Shown here: one piece after another, positions 28,533 through 37,929 of the stretch
Layout of the letters: each line of letters opens with the position of its first letter
Numbering within the stretch: position 1 is the first letter of the stretch
NCBI RefSeq assembly: GCF_009498295.1
Contig: NZ_CP040813.1
Location: 1,247,001 to 1,311,000 of the forward strand
Length of the DNA stretch: 64,000 nt
Direction: 5' to 3'
Source: Oceanihabitans sp. IOP_32
GTDB taxonomy: Bacteria; Bacteroidota; Bacteroidia; Flavobacteriales; Flavobacteriaceae
Made by a program: the position numbers and the translations under genes
Notes under the pieces: model-generated
Told to the model about the DNA's origin: nothing
Databases searched by the model: none
Seen by the model: only the letters and a program-made list of their open reading frames with translations

Positions 28533-29183
28533 ATGCGTTTAACACCTGTAAAAACACCAAAATTAGTGAAGTGGATGTTTCCAAATTATATTTGGAACAT
28601 CCCAACAACTCGTAAAACCATTTACCTCACTTTTGATGATGGCCCCACCCCAGAAATTACCAACTGGACGTTAACTGTATTAAAACAATATCAGGCCAAA
28701 GCTACCTTTTTTTGTATTGGAAATAATATTAAAAAACATCCTGAAATTTTTGAGAACATTATACAAGATGGGCACGCCATTGGCAACCATACATACAATC
28801 ATCTAAAAGGTTGGAAAAGCAACACCAGACCCTATTTAGACAATATAAAGCAAGCTCAAGATCTCATAGAATTTCATGCTAAAAACCAGAAAACGAAATT
28901 TATAAATACTTTTAGACCACCCTACGGCCAAATAACACTTAAACAAGGTAAACAGCTTCTGGCATTGAACTACAAAATTATAATGTGGGATGTGCTATCT
29001 TTTGATTGGCAAACACAAGTGTCTCCAGAAACCTGCTTCAAGAACATTATCTCGAAAACAACTAACGGAAGTATTGTTGTCTTCCATGATAGTGTAAAAG
29101 CTTCAAGAAACATGCAATATGCTTTACCAAAGATGTTGGAGTACTTCAGTAACAAAGGGTATGTGTTTCAGCCTATTAATTAA
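28533..29183 (+). CDS. Polysaccharide deacetylase (NodB homology, CE4)
   Basis: A compact 216-residue NodB-type hydrolase. The five CE4 motifs are visible: TFDDGP (33-38, with the base Asp35 and metal ligand Asp36), HTYNH (metal ligands His86 and His90), FRPPYG, DVLSFDW, and IVVFHDS with the catalytic histidine. Such enzymes remove acetyl groups from N-acetylated sugars of peptidoglycan, chitin-like or capsular polymers. No signal peptide is obvious, so it may act in the cytoplasm or leave by another route. It follows the DUF2723 gene by 14 bases and is probably cotranscribed. Confidence 0.93.
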   Translation: MRLTPVKTPKLVKWMFPNYIWNIPTTRKTIYLTFDDGPTPEITNWTLTVLKQYQAKATFFCIGNNIKKHPEIFENIIQDGHAIGNHTYNHLKGWKSNTRPYLDNIKQAQDLIEFHAKNQKTKFINTFRPPYGQITLKQGKQLLALNYKIIMWDVLSFDWQTQVSPETCFKNIISKTTNGSIVVFHDSVKASRNMQYALPKMLEYFSNKGYVFQPIN

Positions 29184-29221
29184 GAGTTCCGCTTTACACA
29201 AGTGAAACCTGCATTAAGCAG

Positions 29222-29518
29222 CTAGAAATATTGTTCAATAATAGTAATAAGTGTATGAGCATCTTGCGGTCCTATTTCACGCCATTTCATTTCGCCGTCT
29301 TTATAAATGATTAAAGTAGGAAGTCCTTTTACCCGCAAGGCGTCGGCAAGTGCCTCATTTTTTTCTATATCGATTTTAATCACTTTTACTTTATCGCCTA
29401 ATGTCGCTGCAACCTCCCTAAGCACGGGATGCATGGCTGTAGATTGCGCGTTCTCTTCTTTAAAAAAGTCTAAAAGAACAGGTGTTTCACTATCTATAAG
29501 TTCTCCAAATTTCGACAT
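29222..29518 (-). CDS. Thioredoxin-fold protein lacking the CxxC active site
   Basis: The 98-residue protein aligns along its whole length with thioredoxin: LLDFF strand, central VKVIKIDIEKNEALADALRVKGLPTLIIYKDGE with the cis-proline loop GLPT, and the closing helix. Where thioredoxin has WCGPCK, this protein has ENAQST (residues 22-27), so both redox cysteines are replaced (Asn23, Ser26). There is no cysteine at all in the protein. It cannot act as a classical disulfide reductase and may be a binding or scaffold protein. It lies downstream of the divergently oriented deacetylase, tail to tail. Confidence 0.9.
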   Translation of the reverse strand: MSKFGELIDSETPVLLDFFKEENAQSTAMHPVLREVAATLGDKVKVIKIDIEKNEALADALRVKGLPTLIIYKDGEMKWREIGPQDAHTLITIIEQYF

Positions 29519-29638
29519 ATCTTAGATGTTTTTAATAAATCAAAAAGAAGAAAAACCTGAAAATAAAATTAATCTCTTTAAAACCTATTTGCCATTAAAT
29601 ATAAATAAAAATCTGTTGCCTACAACAATTCTTATGGT

Positions 29639-30874
29639 TTAGGCTTGCTGCGCCCCCTTTTTAAGTTCGATTACGGTAATTTCTGGCCAAATACCAACAC
29701 GCCCTGGAAAGGCATGGTAGCCAAACCCCCTATTTACATTAATATACCGCCCAACATTATTGTACAATCCGGCCCACTGCTTGTACACATACTGCGATGG
29801 ACTCCATTTAAAAAATCCTGGTATTTCAATACCCATTTGTAAACCATGGGTATGACCACTAAGTGTAAGATGGTAATTCAAGGCATCGTTTTTTACCACA
29901 TGTTCCCAATGACTTGGGTCGTGGGTTAGCAAAATTTTAAAATCTTCTTTTTTAACACCTTGAGCAGCTTGTTGTAAATCTCCAGACTTATTAAATCCTT
30001 TCCCCCAATTCTCTACCCCTAAAACCGCTATTTGCTCGCCGTCTTTCTCTAAAAATCGATTTTCGTTTAACAATAAATCAAATCCCATTTTCGAATGAGC
30101 ATCTTTAATAGCTCGAAAATTAACTTCTTTATCGCTTTCGGTTTCCCAATTGGTATAATCACCATAATCGTGATTTCCTAACACTGAATATTTTCCTAGA
30201 GGCGCTTTTAAGTTCTTAAAAACATCAATCCAATCATCCATTTCTTCGGCTTTACTATTTACCAAGTCACCTGTAAACAAAATCAAATCTGATTGTTGCT
30301 TATTAATCAAATCAATACCATATTGTACTTTCTCTTTATTGGTAAAGCTTCCCGAGTGAATGTCTGAAATTTGCGTAATGGTTAAACCGTTAAAGGCCTC
30401 TGGTAGATCATCAAAAGTTAGTTGGTATTTTAACACTTTATAATTGTACCGTCCCTCAACAATACCATATAAGAATGAAACAAAAGGTATGGCCGCTATG
30501 CCCAAGGCCATTTTAGATAAAAACTCTCGACGCCCAGCTAAAGGCTCCGTTTTTTTACTTGAGAACTTAGACCTTAATTTTTGAGCCATTCGCAGCACAT
30601 CTTCACTAAACAAAATGGCTACCACAAATAATTTAGGCACTAAAAAGGTTAATAAAATACCTGCTGCAAATTGATAGCTGTTTGTCTGCTCTTTTGTTCC
30701 AGATATAGCGAAAAAATGATATGAAAAATAAGCATAAACGGCAATAGTGACCAGCAACCAAAACCATTTAATGTAGTTGCTTTTCGCAACCGTTTTCAAG
30801 GCTTGAAAAGCGTAATATTCCAGTAAAATTACTGGAATAGACGCTGCAAAAAACGCGGTAATCCATTGAGCCAT
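29639..30874 (-). CDS. Membrane-anchored metallophosphoesterase
   Basis: The first 110 residues form three or four transmembrane helices, then a basic linker with RREFLSKMALGIAAIPF (another hydrophobic segment). The calcineurin-type phosphoesterase domain follows from about 145: ISDIHSG, FTGDLVN, GNHDYGDY, LTHDPSHW and SGHTHGLQMG supply the dinuclear metal ligands. The family resembles YkuE-type enzymes linked to lipid or UDP-sugar pyrophosphate hydrolysis near the membrane; the actual substrate is unknown. It is a single gene with a consensus promoter box at 30897. Confidence 0.93.
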   Translation of the reverse strand: MAQWITAFFAASIPVILLEYYAFQALKTVAKSNYIKWFWLLVTIAVYAYFSYHFFAISGTKEQTNSYQFAAGILLTFLVPKLFVVAILFSEDVLRMAQKLRSKFSSKKTEPLAGRREFLSKMALGIAAIPFVSFLYGIVEGRYNYKVLKYQLTFDDLPEAFNGLTITQISDIHSGSFTNKEKVQYGIDLINKQQSDLILFTGDLVNSKAEEMDDWIDVFKNLKAPLGKYSVLGNHDYGDYTNWETESDKEVNFRAIKDAHSKMGFDLLLNENRFLEKDGEQIAVLGVENWGKGFNKSGDLQQAAQGVKKEDFKILLTHDPSHWEHVVKNDALNYHLTLSGHTHGLQMGIEIPGFFKWSPSQYVYKQWAGLYNNVGRYINVNRGFGYHAFPGRVGIWPEITVIELKKGAQQA

Positions 30875-30896
30875 AAAATATCATTATGAATATACA

Positions 30897-30904
30897 CAAA
30901 GATA
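30897..30904 (-). promoter_or_regulatory. TAnnTTTG -7 box of the metallophosphoesterase gene
   Basis: TATCTTTG on the minus strand, 22 bases before the start codon at 30874. Confidence 0.6.
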
Positions 30905-31013
30905 ATTCTTAAATAACAAACTGTGTTTTAAGGTCTTGTTAAAATTACACCACATTAAAGCTTTAGGTTTGTAATGCAGTTGGTTAAAATAAATAATAGC
31001 TTTAAAACAAAAA

Positions 31014-32225
31014 CTAATCGTTACCTACCGTCCAACTCACTCCCCAAATGTCGTAGTCTGTTCCGGTGCCGTTACCGTCTCCAGAAATAAAATCTGCTTC
31101 GCCAAAAACGTCACCTGTATCATTTTTCATTTTCGTGTTTACATCTATAAAGGTGACGTTTTCAACGTACAAATTACCATTTATAACTCCTGTTCCGGTT
31201 GGGTTATTGCTAGCGGCACCCGTATCGCCATCTAAATCGAAGCCTTCATCAAAACCTTCAATTAAAATATTGTTAAATACCCCCTGAGTTCCTGATCTTA
31301 ATCTAATCGCTTCATTTCCCGTGGCAGATCCTAAGCCCACAATCCTAGCATGAGTTACGGTAGGTTTAGACCAAAATTTTGGATTAGAAAGATTCCCAAT
31401 ATCAGTATTATAGCCATCGCACTCGAAAGCTTTATCGTGCGCCGCACCGTGTTTAATATATACATTTGTGATTGCCCCAGTAAAACCTTCAGTCCAATCT
31501 ATAGAATCGTCTTGACAGTTAATAACTACCGCATAAGCCACTTCTGCCGTGCCTCCAAAAAATTCAATGCCGTCATCTGCACCTTCAAACGCTTGGATAT
31601 ACTCAATCGTTGTACCAGCTCCCACGCCATAAAAGGAGAAGCCATTGTTTTCAGAAGAACCATCAGCAGCACCTCCAGAATATTCAACACGGACATAACG
31701 CAAAACCCCGGAGTTATCTGCTGCATCTGTTCCGCCGTAAGGCAAACTTCCAATTTCTGAAGTTGATGTGGCATTCCCTGTAACAGAGTTAATAGGTGCT
31801 TTTCCTAAAAGTATTAATCCGCCCCATTGTCCGGCAGCAGGATTGGGATTTCCAGATGTCATCACAATAGGTTTTGTAGCAGAGCCATTTGCAATAATTT
31901 TTGCGCCTTGTGATATGGCAATATACACATCGGCACCAGTGGCCACAGCTTTAATAGTAACGCCTTCGTTTATGGTTAATGTAGCGCCATTTGTTATAAT
32001 TACAGGGCCGTTAATGGTGTAAGTGCGGTTAGCTTCTAGTGTTAAATCGGAAGTATACTCGGCAGCACTTATTGGAATTTCTTCATCAGTTCCGTTCGTG
32101 TTTCCATTACTGTTGTTATTAATTATGCTGTTATCTGTAATATAAATATCGGCAGTATCGTCTTGAGCGCATGCATTAAAAAGCAATGTTATAATTGCCA
32201 ATTTTACTAATAGATTATTTTTCAT
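31014..32225 (-). CDS. Beta-helix surface lipoprotein paired with a TonB receptor
   Basis: From the ATG at 32225 the protein has 403 residues and a lipoprotein signal (LAIITLLFNAC). ATGs 12 codons further upstream extend before the signal and are less likely. The body is rich in short Gly/Asn/Ile repeats such as YTINGPVIITNGATLTINEGVTI and DGIEFFGGTAEVAYAVVIN, typical of a right-handed parallel beta-helix. It directly follows the TonB receptor (5 to 41 bases depending on start). It is probably its surface partner for binding or processing a ligand. The ligand is unknown; this is not a SusD fold. Confidence 0.75.
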   Translation of the reverse strand: MKNNLLVKLAIITLLFNACAQDDTADIYITDNSIINNNSNGNTNGTDEEIPISAAEYTSDLTLEANRTYTINGPVIITNGATLTINEGVTIKAVATGADVYIAISQGAKIIANGSATKPIVMTSGNPNPAAGQWGGLILLGKAPINSVTGNATSTSEIGSLPYGGTDAADNSGVLRYVRVEYSGGAADGSSENNGFSFYGVGAGTTIEYIQAFEGADDGIEFFGGTAEVAYAVVINCQDDSIDWTEGFTGAITNVYIKHGAAHDKAFECDGYNTDIGNLSNPKFWSKPTVTHARIVGLGSATGNEAIRLRSGTQGVFNNILIEGFDEGFDLDGDTGAASNNPTGTGVINGNLYVENVTFIDVNTKMKNDTGDVFGEADFISGDGNGTGTDYDIWGVSWTVGND

Positions 32226-32266
32226 CATTTCTAAGTTTAGTTTTCTTGTGTTTAAATTCATCCTGT

Positions 32267-35128
32267 TTAAAATTTATACTTTAACTGTAATCCTACATTG
32301 ATTCCTTTTTTATAGTTTGAAATATCTTTTCCGTTAGGTGATGTAACTGTAATATCGCCTTGTGTTGTTTCTCTTATATATTTTACATTAGGATTTAAAA
32401 GGTTTTTTGCAGCAACATTAATTTCAAATTTGTCGCCCAATTTGTTGTTAAGAATAAAGTCTAAAGTTGGTATGCCTTTTTCGATTACATCTCCTAATTG
32501 TCCAGAGCCTAAAGCATCAATTCTATCTGAAAAGTATGAGAAGGATAAGGTGACGTTAGGTTTATAATTTTCAAAATATTTTGGAGCGTAGTTAAGATCT
32601 GCGTTTACTATAAGTGGCGATGCGCCTTGTAATGCGGCGTTATTATTTATAAAACTTACGTTAAAATTGCTGCCCACAATGGCTTTATATAAATCCTGTT
32701 GGGTATACATATAAGTGGCATTTAAACCCATAGATAATTCAGACTCATCGTTTTTATTAGCGATTAGGTTTTTTCTAATTTCTGCTTCAACACCATATAT
32801 TTGCGCTTTTTCTCCTGTTCTAAAATAGCGCTGTGTTCCTGTGGCATCAAAAGCGACCACTTGATTTATGGGGTCTTTAATCTGTTTGTAGAATGCTCCG
32901 ATCGAAATTAATTCTGATGCTGTTACAAACCATTCATATTTAAAATCGAGGTTTAAAATTTTAGAATACGATACATCTTTTACATTGGTGTAGGTTTCTC
33001 CTGCTTGGTGTCCTAATAGGTCTGGATTACCACCAATACGCTGCGAAACACTTTCGTAAACAAAAGGTGCAACCTCCTTAAATTCTGGTAGAGACATCGT
33101 TTGACTCGCAGAGAAACGCAAGTTTTGGTTCTGGGCTAAAGCGTGTTTAAGACTTAAGCTTGGGAGTAGCAATACACTTGAAGCTTCAATGTTATCGATG
33201 CCATTAACGCCTAGGTTAATCACATCGTATTCAATATATTGTTTAAAAGATTCGATGCGAACGCCAGGTACAATTAACCATTTTTCATTCAGATTAATTT
33301 CAGTATTCAAATAACCTGCGTAGATATCTAGTTTTCCTTTATAGGTGTTTTCGACCAATCCAGGTCTGTTGGTGTTGCCAAGATTGGGGTACGGTTTTAT
33401 GACTTTAATTTCGTAATCACCTTGATTATCAATTAAGTTTAAATTATCTAAAGAAAAAATTTGGTTTAGATTATTAACGTTATCAATACCGTTATTGTCA
33501 ATAATATCATAGCCATATCTCACGTTATTAAAACGCCGCGCTTTGGTTCTTGCATGATAGCCAAGATTAATTTTTATTTTTTCTGAAGGTTTATAGGCTA
33601 TATTTAAACGACCGTTTAATTCTTCATCTTGAATGTCTTGAAAGTAACGTTGGTTATCAAAATCTACATTGCTATAAAAAACAGGATTTGTGCTTGCATC
33701 ATTATCTAAAGCAAAATGATAATTCTCAAAGCTTAAACGTTTTCTATCGGGTTCGTGCGCATTAACAAGGTTGTGCCCAAATCTCCATTCTAAAGCCAAA
33801 TTTTCGAAATTATGAGATCCTATAAGTTGGTTGACGTAAATAAGATTTTGATTAAATTGAATGTTTTGCTGATAAAAGCCTTTATCGGTATTTATAATAG
33901 CATCTCGGTTTCGCCCATGGCCATCAATACCAAAATACCCCACTTTATCTGAGGCGCTATTTACAAAAAGCGAGTTAAATTTAAGGGTGTTTCTAGTATC
34001 TATTCTGTAAATAATAGATGCCATGGCGGCAGTGGTGGTACCGTACTCAAAGGCTTCAGCATGGTCGAAAGCTTTTTTCTCAACATTGGTATAATCTATT
34101 GAAACGCCTTTTCTGTATTGGTAATCGTTTTTAAACGCAGCCGTAGCATAAAAACTAAGTTTGGCGCCATTTGTAAAATTGAACGAGGTGCCAAAAGCAC
34201 CACCAAAACTTGTGTTTATTGGAGTGCCAGCATTAACAGGGTCGAATCCGTGCGATATAATAACTGAAAATGGATGGTGAGCATATCGATTATAAAATCC
34301 GAAATGTCCCGTACCTTCGCTTCTTATAAAATCTTTCCCTATAGCATTGGTGTTTATTTCTGAGCCCATTTCTAAATCAAAAAAACCAGAACCGGTATAA
34401 TTTTTAGAGGAAATATCTATATTGCCAGCAGCAAAATCGGCGTAAAATTTTGAAGCATACGCTTTACTTATAGATACATTTTCAATAACAGATGATGTAA
34501 ATACATCTAAATCGATATTCTTTTTACTCACATTGTTGGATGGTAAGGATAAACCATTCATGGTAGTATTTAAATACCTATCTCCCAAACCGCGCACATA
34601 CACATTACTAGAGCCTTCTTGCTTTGACACACCGGAAATTTTAGCAACTGCGCCAGCCGCATCGCTAACACCTTTTCTCGATAATTCTTGGGCGCCAATA
34701 CTTTGTTTAATTTCTATTGCCTTTTTTTGCTCTAAAAGCAGTGAGGTTTCTCTTTCCCGATTTGTAGTGGTCGTAATAAGGACTTCATCTAAAGCAGCAG
34801 CACTGGCTTCCATAATAATATTTAGTTCTGCCGTTTTTCCAGAGATTACATCAACTTTAATTTCCTGTGTTTTGTAACCCACAAAACTAAAAACCAAGGT
34901 GTGACTTCCCGATTTCAAGTTTTTTAAAACAAATACACCATCAAAGTCTGATGTGGTGCCATGGGTTGTTCCTTTAATTAAAATATTGGCAAATGCTAAA
35001 GGCGCGTTATTAAATTGCTTATCTATAAGTTTACCAGTAACTATACCCGTGTCTTGAGCGGATAAAAACATTCCTGTAAGTATTAAAAACAGAACTGTTA
35101 TTTGTTGCTTGCGTTTCTTTAAATTCAT
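32267..35128 (-). CDS. TonB-dependent outer-membrane receptor with N-terminal carboxypeptidase-regulatory domain
   Basis: The 953-residue protein has a signal peptide (ITVLFLILTGMFLSAQ) and a carboxypeptidase-regulatory-like beta-sandwich (about 28-110, with GTTHGTTSDFDGVFVLKNLKSG). A plug domain follows (about 130-240, VYVRGLGDRYLNTTMNGLSLP) and then a 22-strand barrel ending in the aromatic KYKF. It imports a ligand across the outer membrane using TonB energy. The plug type with RGLGDRYLNTTMNG is a distinct Bacteroidota group, not classical SusC. Its partner is the beta-helix lipoprotein downstream, and no SusD is present. Confidence 0.93.
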   Translation of the reverse strand: MNLKKRKQQITVLFLILTGMFLSAQDTGIVTGKLIDKQFNNAPLAFANILIKGTTHGTTSDFDGVFVLKNLKSGSHTLVFSFVGYKTQEIKVDVISGKTAELNIIMEASAAALDEVLITTTTNRERETSLLLEQKKAIEIKQSIGAQELSRKGVSDAAGAVAKISGVSKQEGSSNVYVRGLGDRYLNTTMNGLSLPSNNVSKKNIDLDVFTSSVIENVSISKAYASKFYADFAAGNIDISSKNYTGSGFFDLEMGSEINTNAIGKDFIRSEGTGHFGFYNRYAHHPFSVIISHGFDPVNAGTPINTSFGGAFGTSFNFTNGAKLSFYATAAFKNDYQYRKGVSIDYTNVEKKAFDHAEAFEYGTTTAAMASIIYRIDTRNTLKFNSLFVNSASDKVGYFGIDGHGRNRDAIINTDKGFYQQNIQFNQNLIYVNQLIGSHNFENLALEWRFGHNLVNAHEPDRKRLSFENYHFALDNDASTNPVFYSNVDFDNQRYFQDIQDEELNGRLNIAYKPSEKIKINLGYHARTKARRFNNVRYGYDIIDNNGIDNVNNLNQIFSLDNLNLIDNQGDYEIKVIKPYPNLGNTNRPGLVENTYKGKLDIYAGYLNTEINLNEKWLIVPGVRIESFKQYIEYDVINLGVNGIDNIEASSVLLLPSLSLKHALAQNQNLRFSASQTMSLPEFKEVAPFVYESVSQRIGGNPDLLGHQAGETYTNVKDVSYSKILNLDFKYEWFVTASELISIGAFYKQIKDPINQVVAFDATGTQRYFRTGEKAQIYGVEAEIRKNLIANKNDESELSMGLNATYMYTQQDLYKAIVGSNFNVSFINNNAALQGASPLIVNADLNYAPKYFENYKPNVTLSFSYFSDRIDALGSGQLGDVIEKGIPTLDFILNNKLGDKFEINVAAKNLLNPNVKYIRETTQGDITVTSPNGKDISNYKKGINVGLQLKYKF

Positions 35129-35319
35129 ACCACAAAGAAAGCTAGCTTATGTAAAGGAGAGGTTAACTCAAGATTAAACAACGGTAATAAAACCGTTATG
35201 TTAATGTTATGACATATTATTTTAAAAGCCACTTTCAAAACAATTTGTTAACATAGCGGCTTTAGCTTAATAATTTGAAGGACTTCTTTTTTTTGAGAAT
35301 TTTCTATTTATCCATTACA

Positions 35320-36042
35320 CTATCGCAAGCGCTCTAAAATTTGTGATATTTTTTCAGAATCTGAAAAGGCTTCGGTAGTTTCATCAAAAAAAGCCAAGCT
35401 TTGCATAGACACTTTTGGGGTTTCAATGACTGGTTTTATTGTGGTGGCCGAACAGTGAATTTCATTAAAACCAGCTGTTTTAAACGCTTTTGCATTTTCC
35501 GCATGGATACCTCCCCCAGGTAATATTATAATTCTGTTTTTAGCCCGTTCATTTAATTGTGTGAGTAAATCTAGGCCTAATAATGCGCTAGTTTCTTGTC
35601 CGGATGTTAACACCCGATTTACACCCAAACTCGCTAGTTCCTCTAAAGCATCTTCGGGAGTTATAACCCAATCAAAAGCACGATGAAATGTAAACGCCAT
35701 GGGTTTTGCCAATTCTACCAAAACCTTTGTGCGCTCAACATCTATAGTGTTATTTTTATTTAAAACTCCAGAAACCACCCCATGGCACCCTAAGGCTTTA
35801 CATTGCGCAATATCACTTTTCATAATCTCAAATTCATCATCAGAATAGGTGAAATTTCCACTTCGAGGGCGTATTAAAACAAATACAGGAATTTTAAGTG
35901 TTGTTATCACTTTTTTAATTAAACCAAAACTGGGTGTTATACCGCCAACCGCTAACTCGGCACAGAGTTCAATGCGATGTGCTCCCGATTTTTCGGCGTT
36001 AATTGCCGAGCGATAAGAATTAGCACAAATTTCTACTTTCAT
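35320..36042 (-). CDS. cutC: CutC family TIM-barrel protein
   Basis: The 240-residue protein matches CutC: KVEICANSYRSAINAEKSGAHRIELCAELAVGG at the N-terminus, VLIRPRSGNFTYSDDEFEIM, FHRAFDWV, and RVLTSGQE near the barrel C-terminus. CutC was linked to copper tolerance in E. coli, but the role is disputed and direct copper binding is unproven in most species. It is cytoplasmic. It is divergent from dgt with 189 bases between. Family assignment is firm; function less so. Confidence 0.93.
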   Translation of the reverse strand: MKVEICANSYRSAINAEKSGAHRIELCAELAVGGITPSFGLIKKVITTLKIPVFVLIRPRSGNFTYSDDEFEIMKSDIAQCKALGCHGVVSGVLNKNNTIDVERTKVLVELAKPMAFTFHRAFDWVITPEDALEELASLGVNRVLTSGQETSALLGLDLLTQLNERAKNRIIILPGGGIHAENAKAFKTAGFNEIHCSATTIKPVIETPKVSMQSLAFFDETTEAFSDSEKISQILERLR

Positions 36043-36219
36043 TTTTAAACTATTAGAAAGCTAAATGTAGCAAAAAATCATGAAAACCAATTTAAAACCC
36101 AAGAAACATGTGTTGGTTTGCCTTAATGAAACAGGACTGCGTTTTCTATACATCAAACCCTGTAATGTTCGTAAATTTTTGACTCTATTTTTACCTAATT
36201 TACTTATCTTGCTAGCTCT

Positions 36220-36227
36220 TAAATTTG
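36220..36227 (+). promoter_or_regulatory. TAnnTTTG -7 box four bases before the dgt start
   Basis: TAAATTTG ends four bases before the ATG at 36232. With usual spacing transcription would begin at or next to the start codon. Confidence 0.6.
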
Positions 36228-36231
36228 TAAA

Positions 36232-37572
36232 ATGAACTGGGAACAACTACTATCTTTAAAACGCTATGGCGACACCAATAAACGGATAAGAAAAGAACAA
36301 GACGAAACACGATTGGGCTTTGAAGTAGATTACGACCGCATTATTTTTTCATCAGAATTTAGAAGTCTTCAAGACAAAACTCAGGTTATTCCGCTGTCTG
36401 AAACCGATTTTGTACATACCCGTTTAACACATAGCTTAGAAGTAAGTGTGGTAGGGCGATCTATTGGCAGGCGTGTTGGGCAGAAATTATTAGAAAAACA
36501 CCCGCATTTACAACGTGTACACGGCTACCAAACGAATGATTTTGGCGCTATTGTTGCCGCTGCAGCCTTAGCCCACGATATTGGCAACCCGCCTTTTGGT
36601 CATTCTGGAGAGAAAGCGATTGGAGAATTTTTTAAAACTGGTAAAGGGAAAGCCTTTAAACCCGAGCTTAGCGCCAAAGAGTATCAAGATTTATGTGATT
36701 TCGAAGGCAATGCTAACGGATTTAAAATTTTAACCCAAGACAGGCAAGGCCGAAAAGGTGGTTTGCGTTTAAGCTATGCCACACTTGGTGCCTTTACTAA
36801 ATATCCGAAGGAGTCTCTACCAAAACATCCTACCAACCATATTGCACACAAAAAATACGGCTTTTTTCAGAGTGAAAAAGAGCGATTTAAGCAAGTTGCA
36901 GAAGAACTTGGCTTGCTAAAAACAGAGGGAAACGACATGAGTTATTCTCGACATCCTCTAGCCTTTTTAGTTGAAGCTGCCGACGATATTTGCTACACCA
37001 TAATCGATTTTGAAGACGGTATAAATCTTGGCTTGATTCAAGAAGAATACGCGCTAGAATACCTCTCTAAAATTATTAGAGACACCATAAAACCCGAAAG
37101 TTACTACGGGCTTTCAACTAAAGAAGACCGCATAGGGTATTTACGTGCCCTCGCCATTGGCACACTTATTAACGAAGCTGTCGAAATATTTATGGCCCAT
37201 GAGGACGCTATTTTAAAAGGTGAATTTGATTGCGCCTTATTAGATAAAAGTAAATACAACGCCCAAATAAAAGATATTATTAAAATAAGTGTTGATAACA
37301 TTTATCAATCTAACGAGGTTATCGATAAAGAGATTGTGGGCTATGGGGTTATAAACACCTTATTAGACACTTACACAAATGCAGTAAACAACACCTTTAA
37401 CAAAACCGATTCTAATTACGATGCACTTATTTTAAGGGCCTTACCGGTTAGCGTTAAAACAAATACATCTAGCTTATACCAACGTTTAATGAGTGTGTGC
37501 CATCATGTATCTCTGCTCTCCGACAGTAAAGCTATTTTGGATTATAAAAAGATAAAAGGGATTGAATTTTGA
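36232..37572 (+). CDS. dgt: Deoxyguanosinetriphosphate triphosphohydrolase (dGTPase)
   Basis: HD-superfamily enzyme that cuts dGTP to deoxyguanosine and tripolyphosphate, affecting dNTP pools. The 446-residue protein shows FRSLQDKTQV, RLTHSLEVSVVGR (first metal His) and the HD pair AAALAHDIGNPPFGHSGE. The lower half has EAADDICYTIIDFEDG with the conserved Asp. Length is normal for the family. The start is supported by the promoter box just upstream. It is a single gene. Confidence 0.95.
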   Translation: MNWEQLLSLKRYGDTNKRIRKEQDETRLGFEVDYDRIIFSSEFRSLQDKTQVIPLSETDFVHTRLTHSLEVSVVGRSIGRRVGQKLLEKHPHLQRVHGYQTNDFGAIVAAAALAHDIGNPPFGHSGEKAIGEFFKTGKGKAFKPELSAKEYQDLCDFEGNANGFKILTQDRQGRKGGLRLSYATLGAFTKYPKESLPKHPTNHIAHKKYGFFQSEKERFKQVAEELGLLKTEGNDMSYSRHPLAFLVEAADDICYTIIDFEDGINLGLIQEEYALEYLSKIIRDTIKPESYYGLSTKEDRIGYLRALAIGTLINEAVEIFMAHEDAILKGEFDCALLDKSKYNAQIKDIIKISVDNIYQSNEVIDKEIVGYGVINTLLDTYTNAVNNTFNKTDSNYDALILRALPVSVKTNTSSLYQRLMSVCHHVSLLSDSKAILDYKKIKGIEF

Positions 37573-37622
37573 GCTCATAACTTTAATAAAAGTTTCTAAA
37601 CTATGACTGAATAAAACCTTTA

Positions 37623-37885
37623 ATACCAATTTAGTTTTGAAATGTCGTATTATTAATTTGAATTATTTTTTGTTCAGATGATATAGAAATCGCAGATTCA
37701 CGAACTCGTTATTTTACTATAATATGGGCGTGAGCTAAAATCAAAGCATAGCCTGAGTTATGGTTTTATTTTATACCGAAATATGGGCGAAAAAGAACTG
37801 CGAAGCACATCATGAACACCTATTTATAAAATAGAAAAATGTGAGTAAACGAATTATATGCGGCATGACATGGCTAATTTGGTAT
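37623..37885 (+). repeat. Interspersed ATACCAA/TTGGTAT repeat, copy B
   Basis: 263 bp, starting ATACCAATTTAGTTTTGAAATG and ending GACATGGCTAATTTGGTAT. The interior contains TAGAAATCGCAGATTCACGA and AATATGGGCGTGAGCTAAAATC, shared with copies C and E. It fills the gap of 357 bases between the 3' ends of dgt and lysR, and nothing else was seen there. Confidence 0.8.
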
Positions 37886-37929
37886 AAATTTTATACTTTC
37901 TATCTTATAGGAATTTGTTTGCTCCTCAT

